A stretch of 64,000 nt of DNA. It comes from Lacrimispora sp. BS-2. Lineage in GTDB: Bacteria; Bacillota; Clostridia; Lachnospirales; Lachnospiraceae. The translations under genes were made by a program, and so were the position numbers. The DNA is taken from the NCBI RefSeq assembly GCF_040207125.1, contig NZ_CP157940.1:3844001-3908000 (forward strand), given 5' to 3'. Within the stretch, counting starts at the first letter, position 1, and every line of letters begins with the position of its first letter. Shown one piece after another: positions 1 to 9,623 of the stretch. The notes below the pieces were generated by a model. The model worked only from the letters and a program-made list of their open reading frames with translations. It was not told the DNA's origin and made no database searches.

Positions 1-2
1 GG

Positions 3-40
3 GTTCAGCCATGCAGCCAGATGTTTCTGCATGGCTGAAC
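3..40. repeat. 14-bp inverted repeat, probable tail hairpin of an upstream gene
   Basis: Arms 3-16 and 27-40 are perfectly complementary with a 10-nt loop. No clean T-run follows (TATAATTAAAT), so it is either a weak terminator for a gene left of the window or a mRNA 3'-end stem. Seen directly; the role is inferred. Confidence 0.55.
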
Positions 41-180
41 TATAATTAAATAATAACGGAAGTTTGAAATTTTTGTTAATTTCGGGAAAAAGCTTTTTTT
101 ACCTTGCCCGATATGGTATAACTGACTGGAAGCAATTTTTTTATCAATATATTAAAAATAGAAAGAAAAAGGATTGTATT

Positions 181-1275
181 ATGAAAAAGATTTTTAAAGT
201 TTGTATGTGCGGTCTGGTTGCCGCTGCTCTTATTACCGGCTGTGCTAAAAAGCCGGCAGCAAAGCCGGCAGAGACGGAGACGGAAGCAACAGAAAGCTCA
301 GCAGAAGAAACTGTGGCTGTTGAAGACTTAACGGGTATGGATAACGGCACTGTCACCCTGGGAGATTACAAGGGGATTGAAGTGGCCAAGGATACGGTAG
401 AAGTAACTGATGATGAAGTGGACCAGGCGGTACAAAACGATTTATCCGTAAGTGCAAAGGATGTAGAGGTTGACCGGCCCGTTCAGAAGGACGACGTAGT
501 CAATATTGACTATGTGGGCACCAAGGATGGCGTTGCATTTGACGGCGGTACTGCTCAGGGCTATGACCTGGCAATTGGTTCCAGCCAGTTTATTGAAGGC
601 TTTGAAGACGGTCTTGTAGGTGCGAAAAAAGGGGATAAGGTATCCTTAAACCTCACTTTCCCTGAAAGCTATCAGAATGCGGATCTGGCTGGAAAGGCTG
701 TGGTATTTGATGTAACTGTCAATTCCGTTAAGGAAAGGCAGGTTCCGGAATTAAACGATGCTTTTGTTCAGGAAACTACGTCCTTTAAGACTGTGGATGA
801 ATACAAGGAAGACAAGAAGCAGACCCTTTTAAAAGATAAGAATGATCAGGCAGAGCAGAAGTTGAAAAGTGATATTTACACTGCCATCTTAAATGGTTCT
901 AAAGTGGAACCAAAGCAGGAAGCGATTGATGCCAATTTCAATAACATGGTTGCCAGATATACAAACCAGGCAGCAGCTTACGGCATGGACTTTAAAACCT
1001 TTGTAGGAGCATTTACCGGAATGGGAGAAGATGAGTTTAAGGGCATCTTAAAGACCCAGGCAGAGGCTACCGTAGAACAGAGGCTGGTAGTGAACGCCAT
1101 TGCTGAAAAAGAAGGAATTACAATTGCAGATGAAGACCGTAAGGAAGTTGCAGAACAGATGGGCTATGAAAGCGCTGAGAAGATGATCGAGACCGCTGGA
1201 CAGTTCGACGTAGATGATTATATTATGAACAATAAGGTAATGGATTTCCTGACAGAGAATGCAGTTATCAAATAA
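181..1275 (+). CDS. Trigger-factor-like FKBP peptidyl-prolyl isomerase lipoprotein
   Basis: A 364-residue protein, probably a surface-anchored folding chaperone. The first 20 residues form a lipoprotein signal ending in the lipobox ITGC with Cys21 as the lipidated residue. A Thr/Glu/Ala-rich linker follows, then an FKBP-type PPIase domain at about residues 95-190 (KKGDKV, and a VNIDYVGTKDG start), then a helical trigger-factor C-terminal domain. Unlike cytosolic trigger factor it lacks the N-terminal ribosome-binding domain. The open frame extends upstream to 64, but the signal peptide and AAAGGATT spacing pick 181. It lies 28 nt before xpt and may be cotranscribed. Role as exported-protein foldase is inferred from the domains. 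Confidence 0.85.
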   Translation: MKKIFKVCMCGLVAAALITGCAKKPAAKPAETETEATESSAEETVAVEDLTGMDNGTVTLGDYKGIEVAKDTVEVTDDEVDQAVQNDLSVSAKDVEVDRPVQKDDVVNIDYVGTKDGVAFDGGTAQGYDLAIGSSQFIEGFEDGLVGAKKGDKVSLNLTFPESYQNADLAGKAVVFDVTVNSVKERQVPELNDAFVQETTSFKTVDEYKEDKKQTLLKDKNDQAEQKLKSDIYTAILNGSKVEPKQEAIDANFNNMVARYTNQAAAYGMDFKTFVGAFTGMGEDEFKGILKTQAEATVEQRLVVNAIAEKEGITIADEDRKEVAEQMGYESAEKMIETAGQFDVDDYIMNNKVMDFLTENAVIK

Positions 1276-1303
1276 TGAATAATTTACGATAGGGGGAACC
1301 TTT

Positions 1304-1888
1304 ATGCAGCTTTTAAAGGACAGAATACGCAAGGATGGGAAGATTAAGTCAGGTGATGTGCTGAAAGTAGACAGTTTTTTAAATCACCAGATGGATATCA
1401 AGCTGTTCGTGGAAATTGGAAAGGAATTTAAGAGACGCTTTGCCGAATATGAGGTCAATAAGATTTTGACCATTGAGGCTTCCGGCATTGGCATAGCCTG
1501 TATCGTGGCCCAGTATTTTGATGTACCGGTAGTATTTGCAAAGAAATCCAAGACAAAGAATATTGCAGGTGACGTATATACCACCCAGGTGGAATCCTTT
1601 ACCCATGGAAGGACCTATGACATCATGGTTTCCAAGGAATTTCTGGGAGCTGATGACAAGGTATTGCTGATCGATGATTTTCTGGCTAACGGAAAAGCCC
1701 TGGAAGGTCTGGCTGCTATTGTAAAGGATTCCGGTGCAAAGCTGGTCGGTGCGGGAATCGTGATTGAAAAGGGATTCCAGCCCGGAGGAGATCGATTAAG
1801 AGCGGAAGGAATCCGGGTTGAGTCCCTGGCTATTGTGGAAAGCATGGATGAAACAACAGGAACCATAAGCTTTCGGGGTGACCGATGA
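1304..1888 (+). CDS. xpt: Xanthine phosphoribosyltransferase
   Basis: A 194-residue type I phosphoribosyltransferase that converts xanthine and PRPP to XMP in purine salvage, in the cytosol. The PRPP-binding loop VLLIDDFLANGKA at about residues 123-135 and the conserved SKTKNIAGDVY segment match the Xpt family, and the length is the family norm. A GGGGGAA ribosome site precedes the ATG. The usual purine riboswitch is not in the short 28-nt gap, so expression would come from the promoter of the preceding lipoprotein gene or from within it. The stop overlaps the next start by 4 nt (ATGA), implying translational coupling. Confidence 0.93.
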   Translation: MQLLKDRIRKDGKIKSGDVLKVDSFLNHQMDIKLFVEIGKEFKRRFAEYEVNKILTIEASGIGIACIVAQYFDVPVVFAKKSKTKNIAGDVYTTQVESFTHGRTYDIMVSKEFLGADDKVLLIDDFLANGKALEGLAAIVKDSGAKLVGAGIVIEKGFQPGGDRLRAEGIRVESLAIVESMDETTGTISFRGDR

Positions 1889-2682
1889 GTGATGGAAGAA
1901 AGGCCCTGTTTTTCGACATAGACGGTACCCTTCTTTCTGAGGTGAACCGGAATGTTCCGGAGAGCGCAAAAGAGGCACTTGACCAGGCTCGAAAGAATGG
2001 TCATCTGGTATTCATCAATTCCGGACGGACCTATTGCCTGATCGGTTCCATCAAAGAGCTGGTCCAGGTGGATGGCTACTGCTGCGGATGCGGGACCCGT
2101 ATTGTTGCAGGAGATCAGGTTCTTTTCTCTGCAGCGATCCCCCATGAGCGGGGGCTTGAGATCAAGGACATTATACAGGAATATGGTCTGGATGGAGTCT
2201 TAGAGGGAACGGAAGGCTGTTACTTCAAAAAAGGGATTTCCCGACTTCCCCAGGTGGAGAGAATGAAGGAAACCATAGAACGGGAAGGAAACTTATCGCC
2301 CTATAGCTGGGATGAGGACTGCTACGACTTTGATAAGTTCTGCGTTTTTGCAGATGAAACAAGTGATTTAAAGGGCTTTTCCCGGGCCTTGGGACTGGAC
2401 TTTGAGATCATTGACCGGGGAGACGGATTCTATGAATGCATTCCCTCCCAATATTCCAAGGCAACGGCCATTGAACTGGTTTTAAAGCACTATGGGATCG
2501 CCCTGGAGGACGCCTACGTGTTTGGTGACAGCACCAATGACTTGTCTATGTTCGAATATGCGAAGAACTGTATACTTATGGGGCATCACAGCGTGGAGCT
2601 GGAGCCTTATGCAACCTTTTATACCAAAAATGTAGAAGACGATGGAGTGGCTTATGCGATGAAAAAGCTGGGACTGGTATGA
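1885..2682 (+). CDS. HAD-superfamily Cof-type sugar phosphatase
   Basis: A 265-residue Cof/IIB-type HAD hydrolase. Motif I FFDIDGTLL at residues 10-18 holds the nucleophile Asp and acid/base Asp; motif II is NSGRTY near residue 45; motif IV VFGDSTNDLSMF near residue 212 holds the Mg2+ ligands. The cap domain between them is where substrate choice is made, and nothing there lets me name the substrate. It is coupled to xpt by ATGA overlap and ends the operon just before a strong terminator. A link to nucleotide or sugar-phosphate turnover is only suggested by the neighbour. Confidence 0.85.
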   Translation: MSDGRKALFFDIDGTLLSEVNRNVPESAKEALDQARKNGHLVFINSGRTYCLIGSIKELVQVDGYCCGCGTRIVAGDQVLFSAAIPHERGLEIKDIIQEYGLDGVLEGTEGCYFKKGISRLPQVERMKETIEREGNLSPYSWDEDCYDFDKFCVFADETSDLKGFSRALGLDFEIIDRGDGFYECIPSQYSKATAIELVLKHYGIALEDAYVFGDSTNDLSMFEYAKNCILMGHHSVELEPYATFYTKNVEDDGVAYAMKKLGLV

Positions 2683-2715
2683 TTTCCCCAAGCTTAACAG
2701 GTATTTGCCATGAAT

Positions 2716-2761
2716 AAAAAAACAGATGGGAGCATCAGCCGATGCTTCCATCTGTTTTTTA
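2716..2761. terminator. Bidirectional intrinsic terminator
   Basis: Arms 2716-2736 and 2741-2761 pair almost perfectly (one G-U) around a 4-nt loop, with an A-run on the left and T-run on the right. It can end both the xpt-HAD operon (+) and the flavoprotein gene (-). Confidence 0.9.
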
Positions 2762-2794
2762 TACACTTGCGTGGAAATCTTACTTCTTATGGTC

Positions 2795-4204
2795 TTAGTT
2801 CATGCCTGCCAGAATGCTTCTGGCAACGCTTATTCCGTTGGCAGATGCCTGCTGAAGCCCTCTTGTTACGGAAGCTCCGTCACCGATGGCGCGCAGGCCG
2901 TCAACGCTGGTTTCAAAGTCAGCATTGACCACAACCTTATTGGAGTAGAATTTTACCTCTACGCCGTATAACAGGGTTTCATCGCTGGCAATACCAGGAG
3001 TCACTTTGTCAAGGGCAAGAAGCATTTCCTTTATGTCAACCATAATGCGGTGAGGGAATACAAGGGATAAATCTCCGGGAACCGCATCCTTTAAAGTCGG
3101 GATCAGATTGTTTCGGCATAAGCGCTCCTCTGTGGTACGTCTTCCTCTCTGGAAATCGCCAAAGGTCTGCACCAGGATCTTGCCGTCGCAGAGCATGTTG
3201 CTTAACTGGGCGATCTGTTTGCCGTATTCAATCGGGGTCTTAAAGGGTTTTGTAAAGTTTTTGGATACCAGGATAGCAAAATTGGTGTTGTTTGTCTTGT
3301 ACTCCTGGGATTTGTAGGCATGACCGTTGACAACTGCCAGCCCGTTTTCGTAGTATTCCGTGGCAACCTCGCCGGAAGGATTGGTACAGAAGGTACGGAC
3401 CTTATCGTCAAAGGTGGGAGTATGATAAACAAGCTTTGCCTCATAAAGGTTCTTGTTTAGGAATTCCATGACCTCGTCCCGGACCTCTACCCTTACACCG
3501 ATATCCACAGTTCCCACCTTTGTCTCAATTCCGTGGCTTTGGCAGATGTGGCTGAACCAGTCAGAACCTTCACGGCCGATGGCAGACACGATTTCCGGTG
3601 CATAACAGACTTCATCCTTGTCGGTAATGACGCCCTTTGCCTTATTATCTTCAATGATGATATCCTTTACCATCGTATTAAATGCCATTTCAACCCCCTG
3701 CTCCAATAAATGCTCCTGGAGGCGGGTGTAGATTTTATAGCCTTCTTCCGTTCCTAAATGGCGGATGGGACATTCGATCAGCTTTAAGTTAGCTCCTATG
3801 GCCTTACGGCGGATCTCCTGGATCTCCTTTTGCTTGTCAATGCCGTAAACATTGGTGTCTGCGCCGAATTTCAGATAAATGTTGTCTGATTCCTTTAACA
3901 GCTCCACTGTTTTATCATATCCAAGTATTTCAGGGAGGTTTCCGCCAACATCAGGAGATAAGGACAATTTTCCGTCGGAAAATGCTCCGGCTCCCGCAAA
4001 GCCTGTGGTGATGGAACATGGTTTGCAGCCTACGCATGTTTTTGTCGTCCGCTTGGGACAGGTCCGGTTTTCGATCCGGCGGCCCTTTTCGATCATAAGA
4101 ATCTTAAGGTCCGGTTTTTTCTCGATCAGCTCATAAGCGCAGAAAATACCTGAGGGACCTGCACCGATGATGATGACGTCGTAATTATTTGAAACATCCT
4201 TCAT
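2795..4204 (-). CDS. FAD-dependent oxidoreductase (uncharacterised NAD(P)/FAD family)
   Basis: A 469-residue flavoprotein. The N-terminal Rossmann dinucleotide motif GAGPSGIFCAYEL (from about residue 14) binds FAD; a cysteine-rich stretch CPKRTTKTCVGCKPC (about residues 49-63) follows; the C-terminal GDGASVTRGLQQAS segment closes the FAD site. It belongs to the widespread clostridial group annotated as FAD-dependent protein; its electron partners and substrate are not known to me. The frame extends to a GTG at 4213, but AGGAG at 4213-4217 is correctly spaced (8 nt) only for the ATG at 4204. It stands alone between a terminator and a decayed gene. Confidence 0.85.
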   Translation of the reverse strand: MKDVSNNYDVIIIGAGPSGIFCAYELIEKKPDLKILMIEKGRRIENRTCPKRTTKTCVGCKPCSITTGFAGAGAFSDGKLSLSPDVGGNLPEILGYDKTVELLKESDNIYLKFGADTNVYGIDKQKEIQEIRRKAIGANLKLIECPIRHLGTEEGYKIYTRLQEHLLEQGVEMAFNTMVKDIIIEDNKAKGVITDKDEVCYAPEIVSAIGREGSDWFSHICQSHGIETKVGTVDIGVRVEVRDEVMEFLNKNLYEAKLVYHTPTFDDKVRTFCTNPSGEVATEYYENGLAVVNGHAYKSQEYKTNNTNFAILVSKNFTKPFKTPIEYGKQIAQLSNMLCDGKILVQTFGDFQRGRRTTEERLCRNNLIPTLKDAVPGDLSLVFPHRIMVDIKEMLLALDKVTPGIASDETLLYGVEVKFYSNKVVVNADFETSVDGLRAIGDGASVTRGLQQASANGISVARSILAGMN

Positions 4205-4392
4205 GAACATCACTCCTTTTTTCTTCTAACCCTTACATTCAACTATTATGGTATTTATTAGAAACGCTTAACTGATTATAAACTTATATAAGCGCAACAA
4301 CTTTATTTTATCATAGCGGATACGGAAATGACAAGAGATATCCATGTTACGGATGAACTTTTTATATGTACCTTTTGATCATCCGGTTGATC

Positions 4393-4715
4393 TTATTTCT
4401 CACTCCCATAAAATAGGCATTTGATTTCGGATAAATCCTCTTCCAAAAGCTCAATGACAGCCTCTTTTCCAATATAATGCTCCAGAAGCTTTAATGCCCT
4501 TTGATCCTGCATGGCCTCAGAAAAAACCATAAGGCGTAGTGAAGGATTCCCTCAATTCCATATTTATATACCTGAAGGCCGTAACCCCGGTTTCTGGCTG
4601 AGGGCATTGCCATGAAACGGCAGCATTCCGGTGAGAATACAGGCTCCTCATGAGGAAATACCTTTTCCAGTGAGCTTAATACAACCATGCGGTAATTGTT
4701 CATACATTGTTCCAT
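4393..4715 (-). pseudogene. Remnant of a DUF4091 (GH123-like) protein C-terminus
   Basis: Read on the minus strand, one frame gives RFMAMPSARNRGYGLQVYKY and GIEGILHYALWF, the pattern of the DUF4091 domain (R..SRNR..G.Q.Y.Y.I.G.LHW). At about 4520-4530 the reading must jump frame, and continues as EAMQDQRALKLLEHYIGKEA up to the TAA at 4393, the usual end of this family. The stretch that should lie between the two (roughly 40-50 residues) is missing. So this is an internal deletion plus frameshift in a gene that has also lost its 5' end. No ribosome site is visible. Homology is from memory of the family pattern. Confidence 0.6.
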
Positions 4716-4874
4716 AATAGACTCCGTCCCGTTATTAACCCTACGCCATCCTTGCTTCTGTAATAAAATTATCCTTATTATGACTGGAAGCATTTGGCAT
4801 TACAACTGTTTAAAAATAAAAAAGGCTGTGTATGCCTTTACATCTTAAGACCGAACTGTTAAAATAAAAAAAGC

Positions 4875-4914
4875 AGCGTTAGACCCCCCGGTTTTGGGAA
4901 ATCTAGCGCTTTTC
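4875..4914 (+). terminator. Possible terminator-like hairpin before pth
   Basis: Arms 4875-4883 and 4902-4910 pair with one mismatch, with a C-run/G-run extension inside and TTTTC after. Weak. The surrounding 4716-4986 stretch holds no other gene I can support. Confidence 0.35.
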
Positions 4915-4986
4915 GGGCGTTTAGAATCCCTAAAATGTCATGAATCGGAACCGTAATTAATATAGACAATAGTAAGGAGAAGCATC

Positions 4987-5553
4987 ATGTATATCATTGC
5001 AGGATTAGGAAATCCCTCAAGGGAATATGATAAGACCAGGCACAATGTAGGGTTTGAAGCTGTGGACGTTCTGGCGGACAAACTGGGAGCCAGGGTGACG
5101 GAAAAAAAGCACAGGGCATTTTGTGGAACAGGAAGGATCGAATCAGAGAAGGTCATTTTGTCAAAACCCCAGACTTATATGAATCTAAGCGGAGAGAGCA
5201 TCCGGGCCATGGCTGATTTTTACAAGGTGGAGCCGGATCACATCATCATCATCTGCGATGACATCAACTTAGCAGAAGGCCAGCTGAGAATCCGGACAAA
5301 GGGAAGTGCCGGAGGCCATAACGGCTTAAAGAACATCATAAACCATCTGGGAACCCAGGAGTTTTTAAGGATCCGGGTGGGAGTAGGTGAAAAGCCGAAG
5401 GAAATGGATCTGGTAGACTATGTCCTGGGCCGTTTCCCCAGGGAACAGGAAGCTGTCATGGACCAGGCATACAAGGATGCAGCAGAAGCGGCCATTATGA
5501 TGGTTACAGAGGGTGCGGAAACGGCGATGAACCATTTTAACAGGAAGAAGTAA
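4987..5553 (+). CDS. pth: Peptidyl-tRNA hydrolase
   Basis: A 188-residue Pth that cleaves peptidyl-tRNA released by stalled ribosomes and recycles tRNA. The N-terminal GLGNPSREYDKTRHNVGF carries the conserved Asn10 and catalytic His20; SKPQTYMNLSG and the DDINLAEGQLRIRTKGSAGGHNGLKN block with Asp and His are also present (given here in part: GSAGGHNGLKN). AAGGAG sits 6 nt before the ATG. It is the spoVC orthologue by position, 9 nt upstream of mfd, exactly as in Bacillus. Confidence 0.95.
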   Translation: MYIIAGLGNPSREYDKTRHNVGFEAVDVLADKLGARVTEKKHRAFCGTGRIESEKVILSKPQTYMNLSGESIRAMADFYKVEPDHIIIICDDINLAEGQLRIRTKGSAGGHNGLKNIINHLGTQEFLRIRVGVGEKPKEMDLVDYVLGRFPREQEAVMDQAYKDAAEAAIMMVTEGAETAMNHFNRKK

Positions 5554-5562
5554 GGAGATTTC

Positions 5563-8500
5563 ATGAGTGATCTATTTGAAAAACCATTAAGGGAATTAAA
5601 GGATTTTGAGGACCTTTCCGGTGATCTGTTAAAACGGGCAGGTCCTGTCATGGCCAGCGGCTGCATGGATTCCCAAAAGGTCCATCTGATGTATGAATCG
5701 GCAAAGCAGGAAAGCTTAAGGCTGGTGGTCACTTATGATGACACCAGAGCCAGGGAGATCTATGAGGACCTGCGCTTTTTTGATCCTGATGTGTGGCTGT
5801 ATCCGGCCAGGGATCTTCTGTTTTACAGCGCGGACATCCATGGAAACCTGCTGACCAAGCAGCGAATGACAGTATTTCGTCATTTAATGGAAAAAACCTC
5901 CGGCTGGGTGGTTACCACTTTTGACGGTCTTATGGACCACCTTCTCCCTCTGGAGTACTTAAAGGAGCAGGTGCTGTCCGTGGAAGGCGGTCAGACCATT
6001 GACGTGGAAAAATGGAAAACACGCCTTACAGAGCTGGGATATGAGCGCATGGGCCAGGTGGACGGCATGGGCCAGTTCTCCATCAGGGGCGGGATCATTG
6101 ACGTGTTTCCTTTAACCGAGGAGCTGCCGGTGCGCATTGAGCTGTGGGATGATGAAGTGGATTCCATCAGAACCTTTGATATCCAGAGCCAGAGATCCAT
6201 TGAGCAGTTAGAGGGCATACGGATCTATCCTGCCACGGAAATGGCCCTGACAGGGAAGCAGATCCAGGATGGAATCAAAGCTCTTGAAAAGGAATTGAAA
6301 AAATACGAAAAGGATTTAAGGGCTCAGTCAAAAATCCAGGAGTCCGCCAGGATCCATTCCATTGTCTCCGAATTTTCGGAGGGGCTTAAGGAGGGCTTCC
6401 GGCAGCATGGGCTGGACGGGTATATCCATTACTTCTGCCAGGAGAGCGTGTCTTTTCTGGAGTATTTTCATGGGGAAAATTCGGTTCTTTTCCTGGATTA
6501 GCCGGAACGGCTTAAGGAAAAAGGGGAGACCGTTGAAATGGAGTTCAGGGAGAGCATGATACACCGTTTAGAAAACGGCTACCTCCTTCCGGGACAGACC
6601 GGTCTTCTCTTTTCTGCAAAAGAGATGCTTTCCAGAGCCCAGACAAAGACCACGGTTTATTTGACCGGACTTGAGCAGAAGCTATCCGGTTTTACGGTAA
6701 AAAACCGTTACAGCTTCCAGGTTAAGAATGTAAATACTTATCAAAACGGCTTTGAGCTGTTAATAAAGGATCTGACCAGATGGAAAAAGGAAGGATACCG
6801 GGTAATCCTTTTATCCGCTTCCAGGACCAGGGCCAGCCGTCTGGCAGGAGATTTAAGGGAATATGACTTACGGGCCTACTGTCCCGATGACGGAGGAGAA
6901 AGCCGGGAGGTAAAGCCGGGAGAGATTCTGGTCACCTTTGGAAATCTCCACCGGGGCTTTGAATATTCCATGATAAAATTTATCGTCATCACGGAAGGCG
7001 ATATGTTTGGGGTGGAGAAAAAGAAGCGGAAACGGAAAAAGACCTCCTATGAAGGAACCAAGATCCAAAACTTTTCCGATCTTTCCATCGGCGATTACGT
7101 GGTCCATGAGGAACATGGCCTTGGAATATACCGGGGCATTGAGAAAATTGAGCAGGATGGAGTCATCAAGGATTATTTAAAGGTAGAATATGCTGACAAC
7201 GGGAACTTGTATCTTCCTGCCACAAGGCTTGACGGAATCCAGAAATATGCCGGTGCTGAGGCGAAAAAGCCCAAACTGAACCGGCTGGGAGGAGACCAGT
7301 GGAACCGGACCAAGGCCAGGGTTAAGGGCGCGGTAAAAGAGATCGCTAAGGACCTGGTGCAGCTCTATGCGGCCAGGCAGCAGACCCATGGGTTCCAGTA
7401 CGGAGTGGATACGGTCTGGCAGAAGGAATTTGAGGAGATGTTTCCTTATGAGGAAACTGAGGATCAGTGGGATGCCATAGAGGCGACCAAGACAGATATG
7501 GAAAGTAAAAGGATCATGGACCGTCTGATCTGCGGGGACGTTGGATACGGAAAGACGGAAATCGCTTTAAGGGCCGCATTTAAGGCGGTACAGGACGGAA
7601 AGCAGGTGGTCTACCTGGTTCCCACCACCATCCTTGCCCAGCAGCATTATAATACCTTTGCCCAAAGGATGAAGGATTTTCCTGTCCGGGTGGATTTAAT
7701 GTCCCGTTTCCGGACGGCCGGCCAGATGAAAAAGACCCTTGAGGATTTAAAGCGGGGACTGGTGGACATTGTGATCGGGACCCACAGGGTCTTATCAAAG
7801 GATGTACAGTTTAAGGATCTGGGCCTTCTTATCATTGATGAGGAACAGCGCTTCGGTGTGGCCCATAAAGAAAAAATCAAGCAGCTGAAGGAAAACGTTG
7901 ACGTGCTGACCTTAACAGCCACTCCCATTCCAAGGACCCTGCACATGAGTCTGGTGGGGATCCGTGACATGAGCGTACTGGAGGAGCCTCCTGTAGACCG
8001 TATGCCAATCCAGACTTATGTCATGGAGCATAACGATGAAATGGTGCGGGAGGCCATTCACCGGGAACTTTCCCGGGGAGGGCAGGTTTATTATGTATAC
8101 AACCGGGTGAGCAACATTGACGAGGTGGCAAACCACATTGCCTCCCTGGTCCCCGATGCAGCAGTAACCTTTGCCCATGGGCAGATGCATGAGCATGAGC
8201 TGGAACGGATCATGTTTGATTTTGTCAATGGAGAAATCGATGTCCTGGTCTGCACTACCATCATTGAAACAGGTCTTGACATTGCCAATGCCAACACCAT
8301 GATCATCCAGGATGCGGACCGCATGGGCCTTTCCCAGCTATACCAGCTTCGCGGGCGTGTAGGCCGTTCCAGCCGGACCTCCTATGCATTTCTGATGTAT
8401 AAGCGGGATAAGCTCTTAAAGGAAGAGGCGGAAAAACGCCTTCAGGCCATCCGCGAATTTACGGAGCTGGGCTCCGGAATCAAGATTGCCATGCGGGATT

Positions 8501-9111
8501 TGGAAATCCGGGGGGCAGGAAATGTTCTTGGAGCGGAACAGCACGGACACATGGAAGCGGTGGGGTATGACCTTTACTGCAAGCTCTTAAATCAGGCGGT
8601 TTTAGAGCTTAAGGGACAGAGGAAAGAAGAGGAAACCTATGAGACCGTGGTGGACTGTGATATCGATGCATACATTCCCACTTCCTATATTAAGAATGAA
8701 TATCAGAAGCTTGATATTTACAAGCGGATTTCCGGCATTGAGAACGAAGAAGAATATATGGATATGCAGGATGAACTGATGGACCGTTTCGGCGATATTC
8801 CGGGTCCGGTTGATAATCTGCTTAAGGTTGCCGGCTTAAAGGCTCTGGCCCACAGTGCCTATGTGACCGAGGTAAATATTAACCGCCAGGAGGTCCGCCT
8901 GACCATGTATAAGAATGCAAGGCTGAAAGTGGAAGGAATTCCGAAGATCATCGACCAGTATCGTGGAGATTTAAAGTTCCAGATGGGAGAAGAACCAAGG
9001 TTTATGTATCTTGACAGAAAGAAAAACCAGACCACCGATGCCATGATCAGCCAGGCTGAGGTGATATTGAAGCAAATATTGGAATTGTCAGAAAAGAATG
9101 AAAAAAAGTAA
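5563..9111 (+). pseudogene. mfd: Transcription-repair coupling factor Mfd, interrupted by an in-frame TAG
   Basis: Full-length mfd (1182 codons plus stop) with one amber codon at 6499-6501, codon 313. The frame is unchanged on both sides: ..ENSVLFLD, stop, PERLKEKGETVEM.., where a GAG-to-TAG change explains the lesion. Upstream half: UvrB-homology region. Downstream half: RNA-polymerase-interacting domain near DLSIGDYVVHEEHGLGIYRG, translocase Walker A GDVGYGKTE, DEEQ box (IIDEEQRFG), and the TRCF domain at the C-terminus. Mfd removes RNA polymerase stalled at lesions and recruits UvrA. Start at 5563 has AAGGAG upstream. If real, only a 312-residue N-terminal piece is made, unless a restart occurs near 6538; if a sequencing error, the gene is normal. 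Confidence 0.9.
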
Positions 9112-9141
9112 AAATTGACTTTTAAAATACGGTTCATCTAG

Positions 9142-9169
9142 TTGATTTTTGTCATATTTGTGATATACT
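9142..9169 (+). promoter_or_regulatory. Sigma-A-type promoter for the 61-aa gene
   Basis: TTGATT (9142-9147), 16-nt spacer, TATACT (9164-9169), about 70 nt before the start codon at 9243. Confidence 0.6.
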
Positions 9170-9242
9170 AATAGTAGAAGAAGGGCTTTAGTCCCAGATG
9201 CTTTCTTTGTTCCCATTAATGTTTCGGAGAAAGGTGGTAGCT

Positions 9243-9428
9243 ATGGACGTTTTAGGTATGTATCTTCTACAGCGAGTATCAAATGAATTGACGATTCAAA
9301 AATATGGTTCTTTTGAAAACCATTTTGTAACTCCAGTTCCAGATAACGTGGCCGCAAAGATGGCCCATGAGGGATATCTGTCATCCTCAAAAGAAGTGGT
9401 TCGCCACGTCAGGCAGGGTGATTTCTAA
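9243..9428 (+). CDS. Small conserved-looking protein of unknown function (61 aa)
   Basis: Starts at the ATG 9243 behind AAAGGTGG; the frame extends upstream to 9198 without a ribosome site. The product begins MDVLGMYLLQRVSNELTIQK and ends VVRHVRQGDF; it is basic, with no membrane segment or Cys. It has its own promoter and a strong terminator, so it is a one-gene unit between mfd and spoVT. I have seen similar short proteins in Lachnospiraceae but know no function. No frame problems. Confidence 0.65.
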   Translation: MDVLGMYLLQRVSNELTIQKYGSFENHFVTPVPDNVAAKMAHEGYLSSSKEVVRHVRQGDF

Positions 9429-9480
9429 CCTGGGATAGGAAAACCCCAACTTCTTCAAGTAATAATCTAAGTCTAATTAG

Positions 9481-9530
9481 AAAATCAGGGTTCGACTTTT
9501 TTTTAACAAGTCGGCCCTGATTTTAAATTT
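9481..9530 (+). terminator. Strong intrinsic terminator
   Basis: Arms 9481-9490 and 9515-9524 pair perfectly, extended by CGACTT (9493-9498) with AAGTCG (9508-9513). The loop is T-rich and TTTT follows the stem. Confidence 0.85.
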
Positions 9531-9558
9531 TGGGAAAAATGGCAGACTTAAGTATAAT
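9530..9558 (+). promoter_or_regulatory. Candidate sigma-A promoter of spoVT
   Basis: TTGGGA (9530-9535), 17-nt spacer, TATAAT (9553-9558). I looked for the sigma-G promoter that drives spoVT in Bacillus and did not find a convincing one. Confidence 0.5.
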
Positions 9559-9623
9559 CTGTTGCATTCGTAGCAAAATAATATCAGTGATATAAAAACG
9601 CACAAGATGGAGGAATTTTTATT

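Noticed and set aside
1304..1320. Purine riboswitch before xpt
   Set aside because: Only 28 nt separate xpt from the preceding gene; no room for the aptamer.
1615..2145. Long minus-strand frame opposite xpt and the HAD gene
   Set aside because: Shadow of two well-supported + strand genes; no ribosome site or family pattern.
6499..6501. UAG in mfd read as pyrrolysine, tempting because the window has trimethylamine metabolism
   Set aside because: Pyrrolysine is used at methylamine methyltransferase active sites, which are not here; the mfd position is an ordinary Glu, other interrupted genes use TAA, and no pylT-like tRNA is visible.
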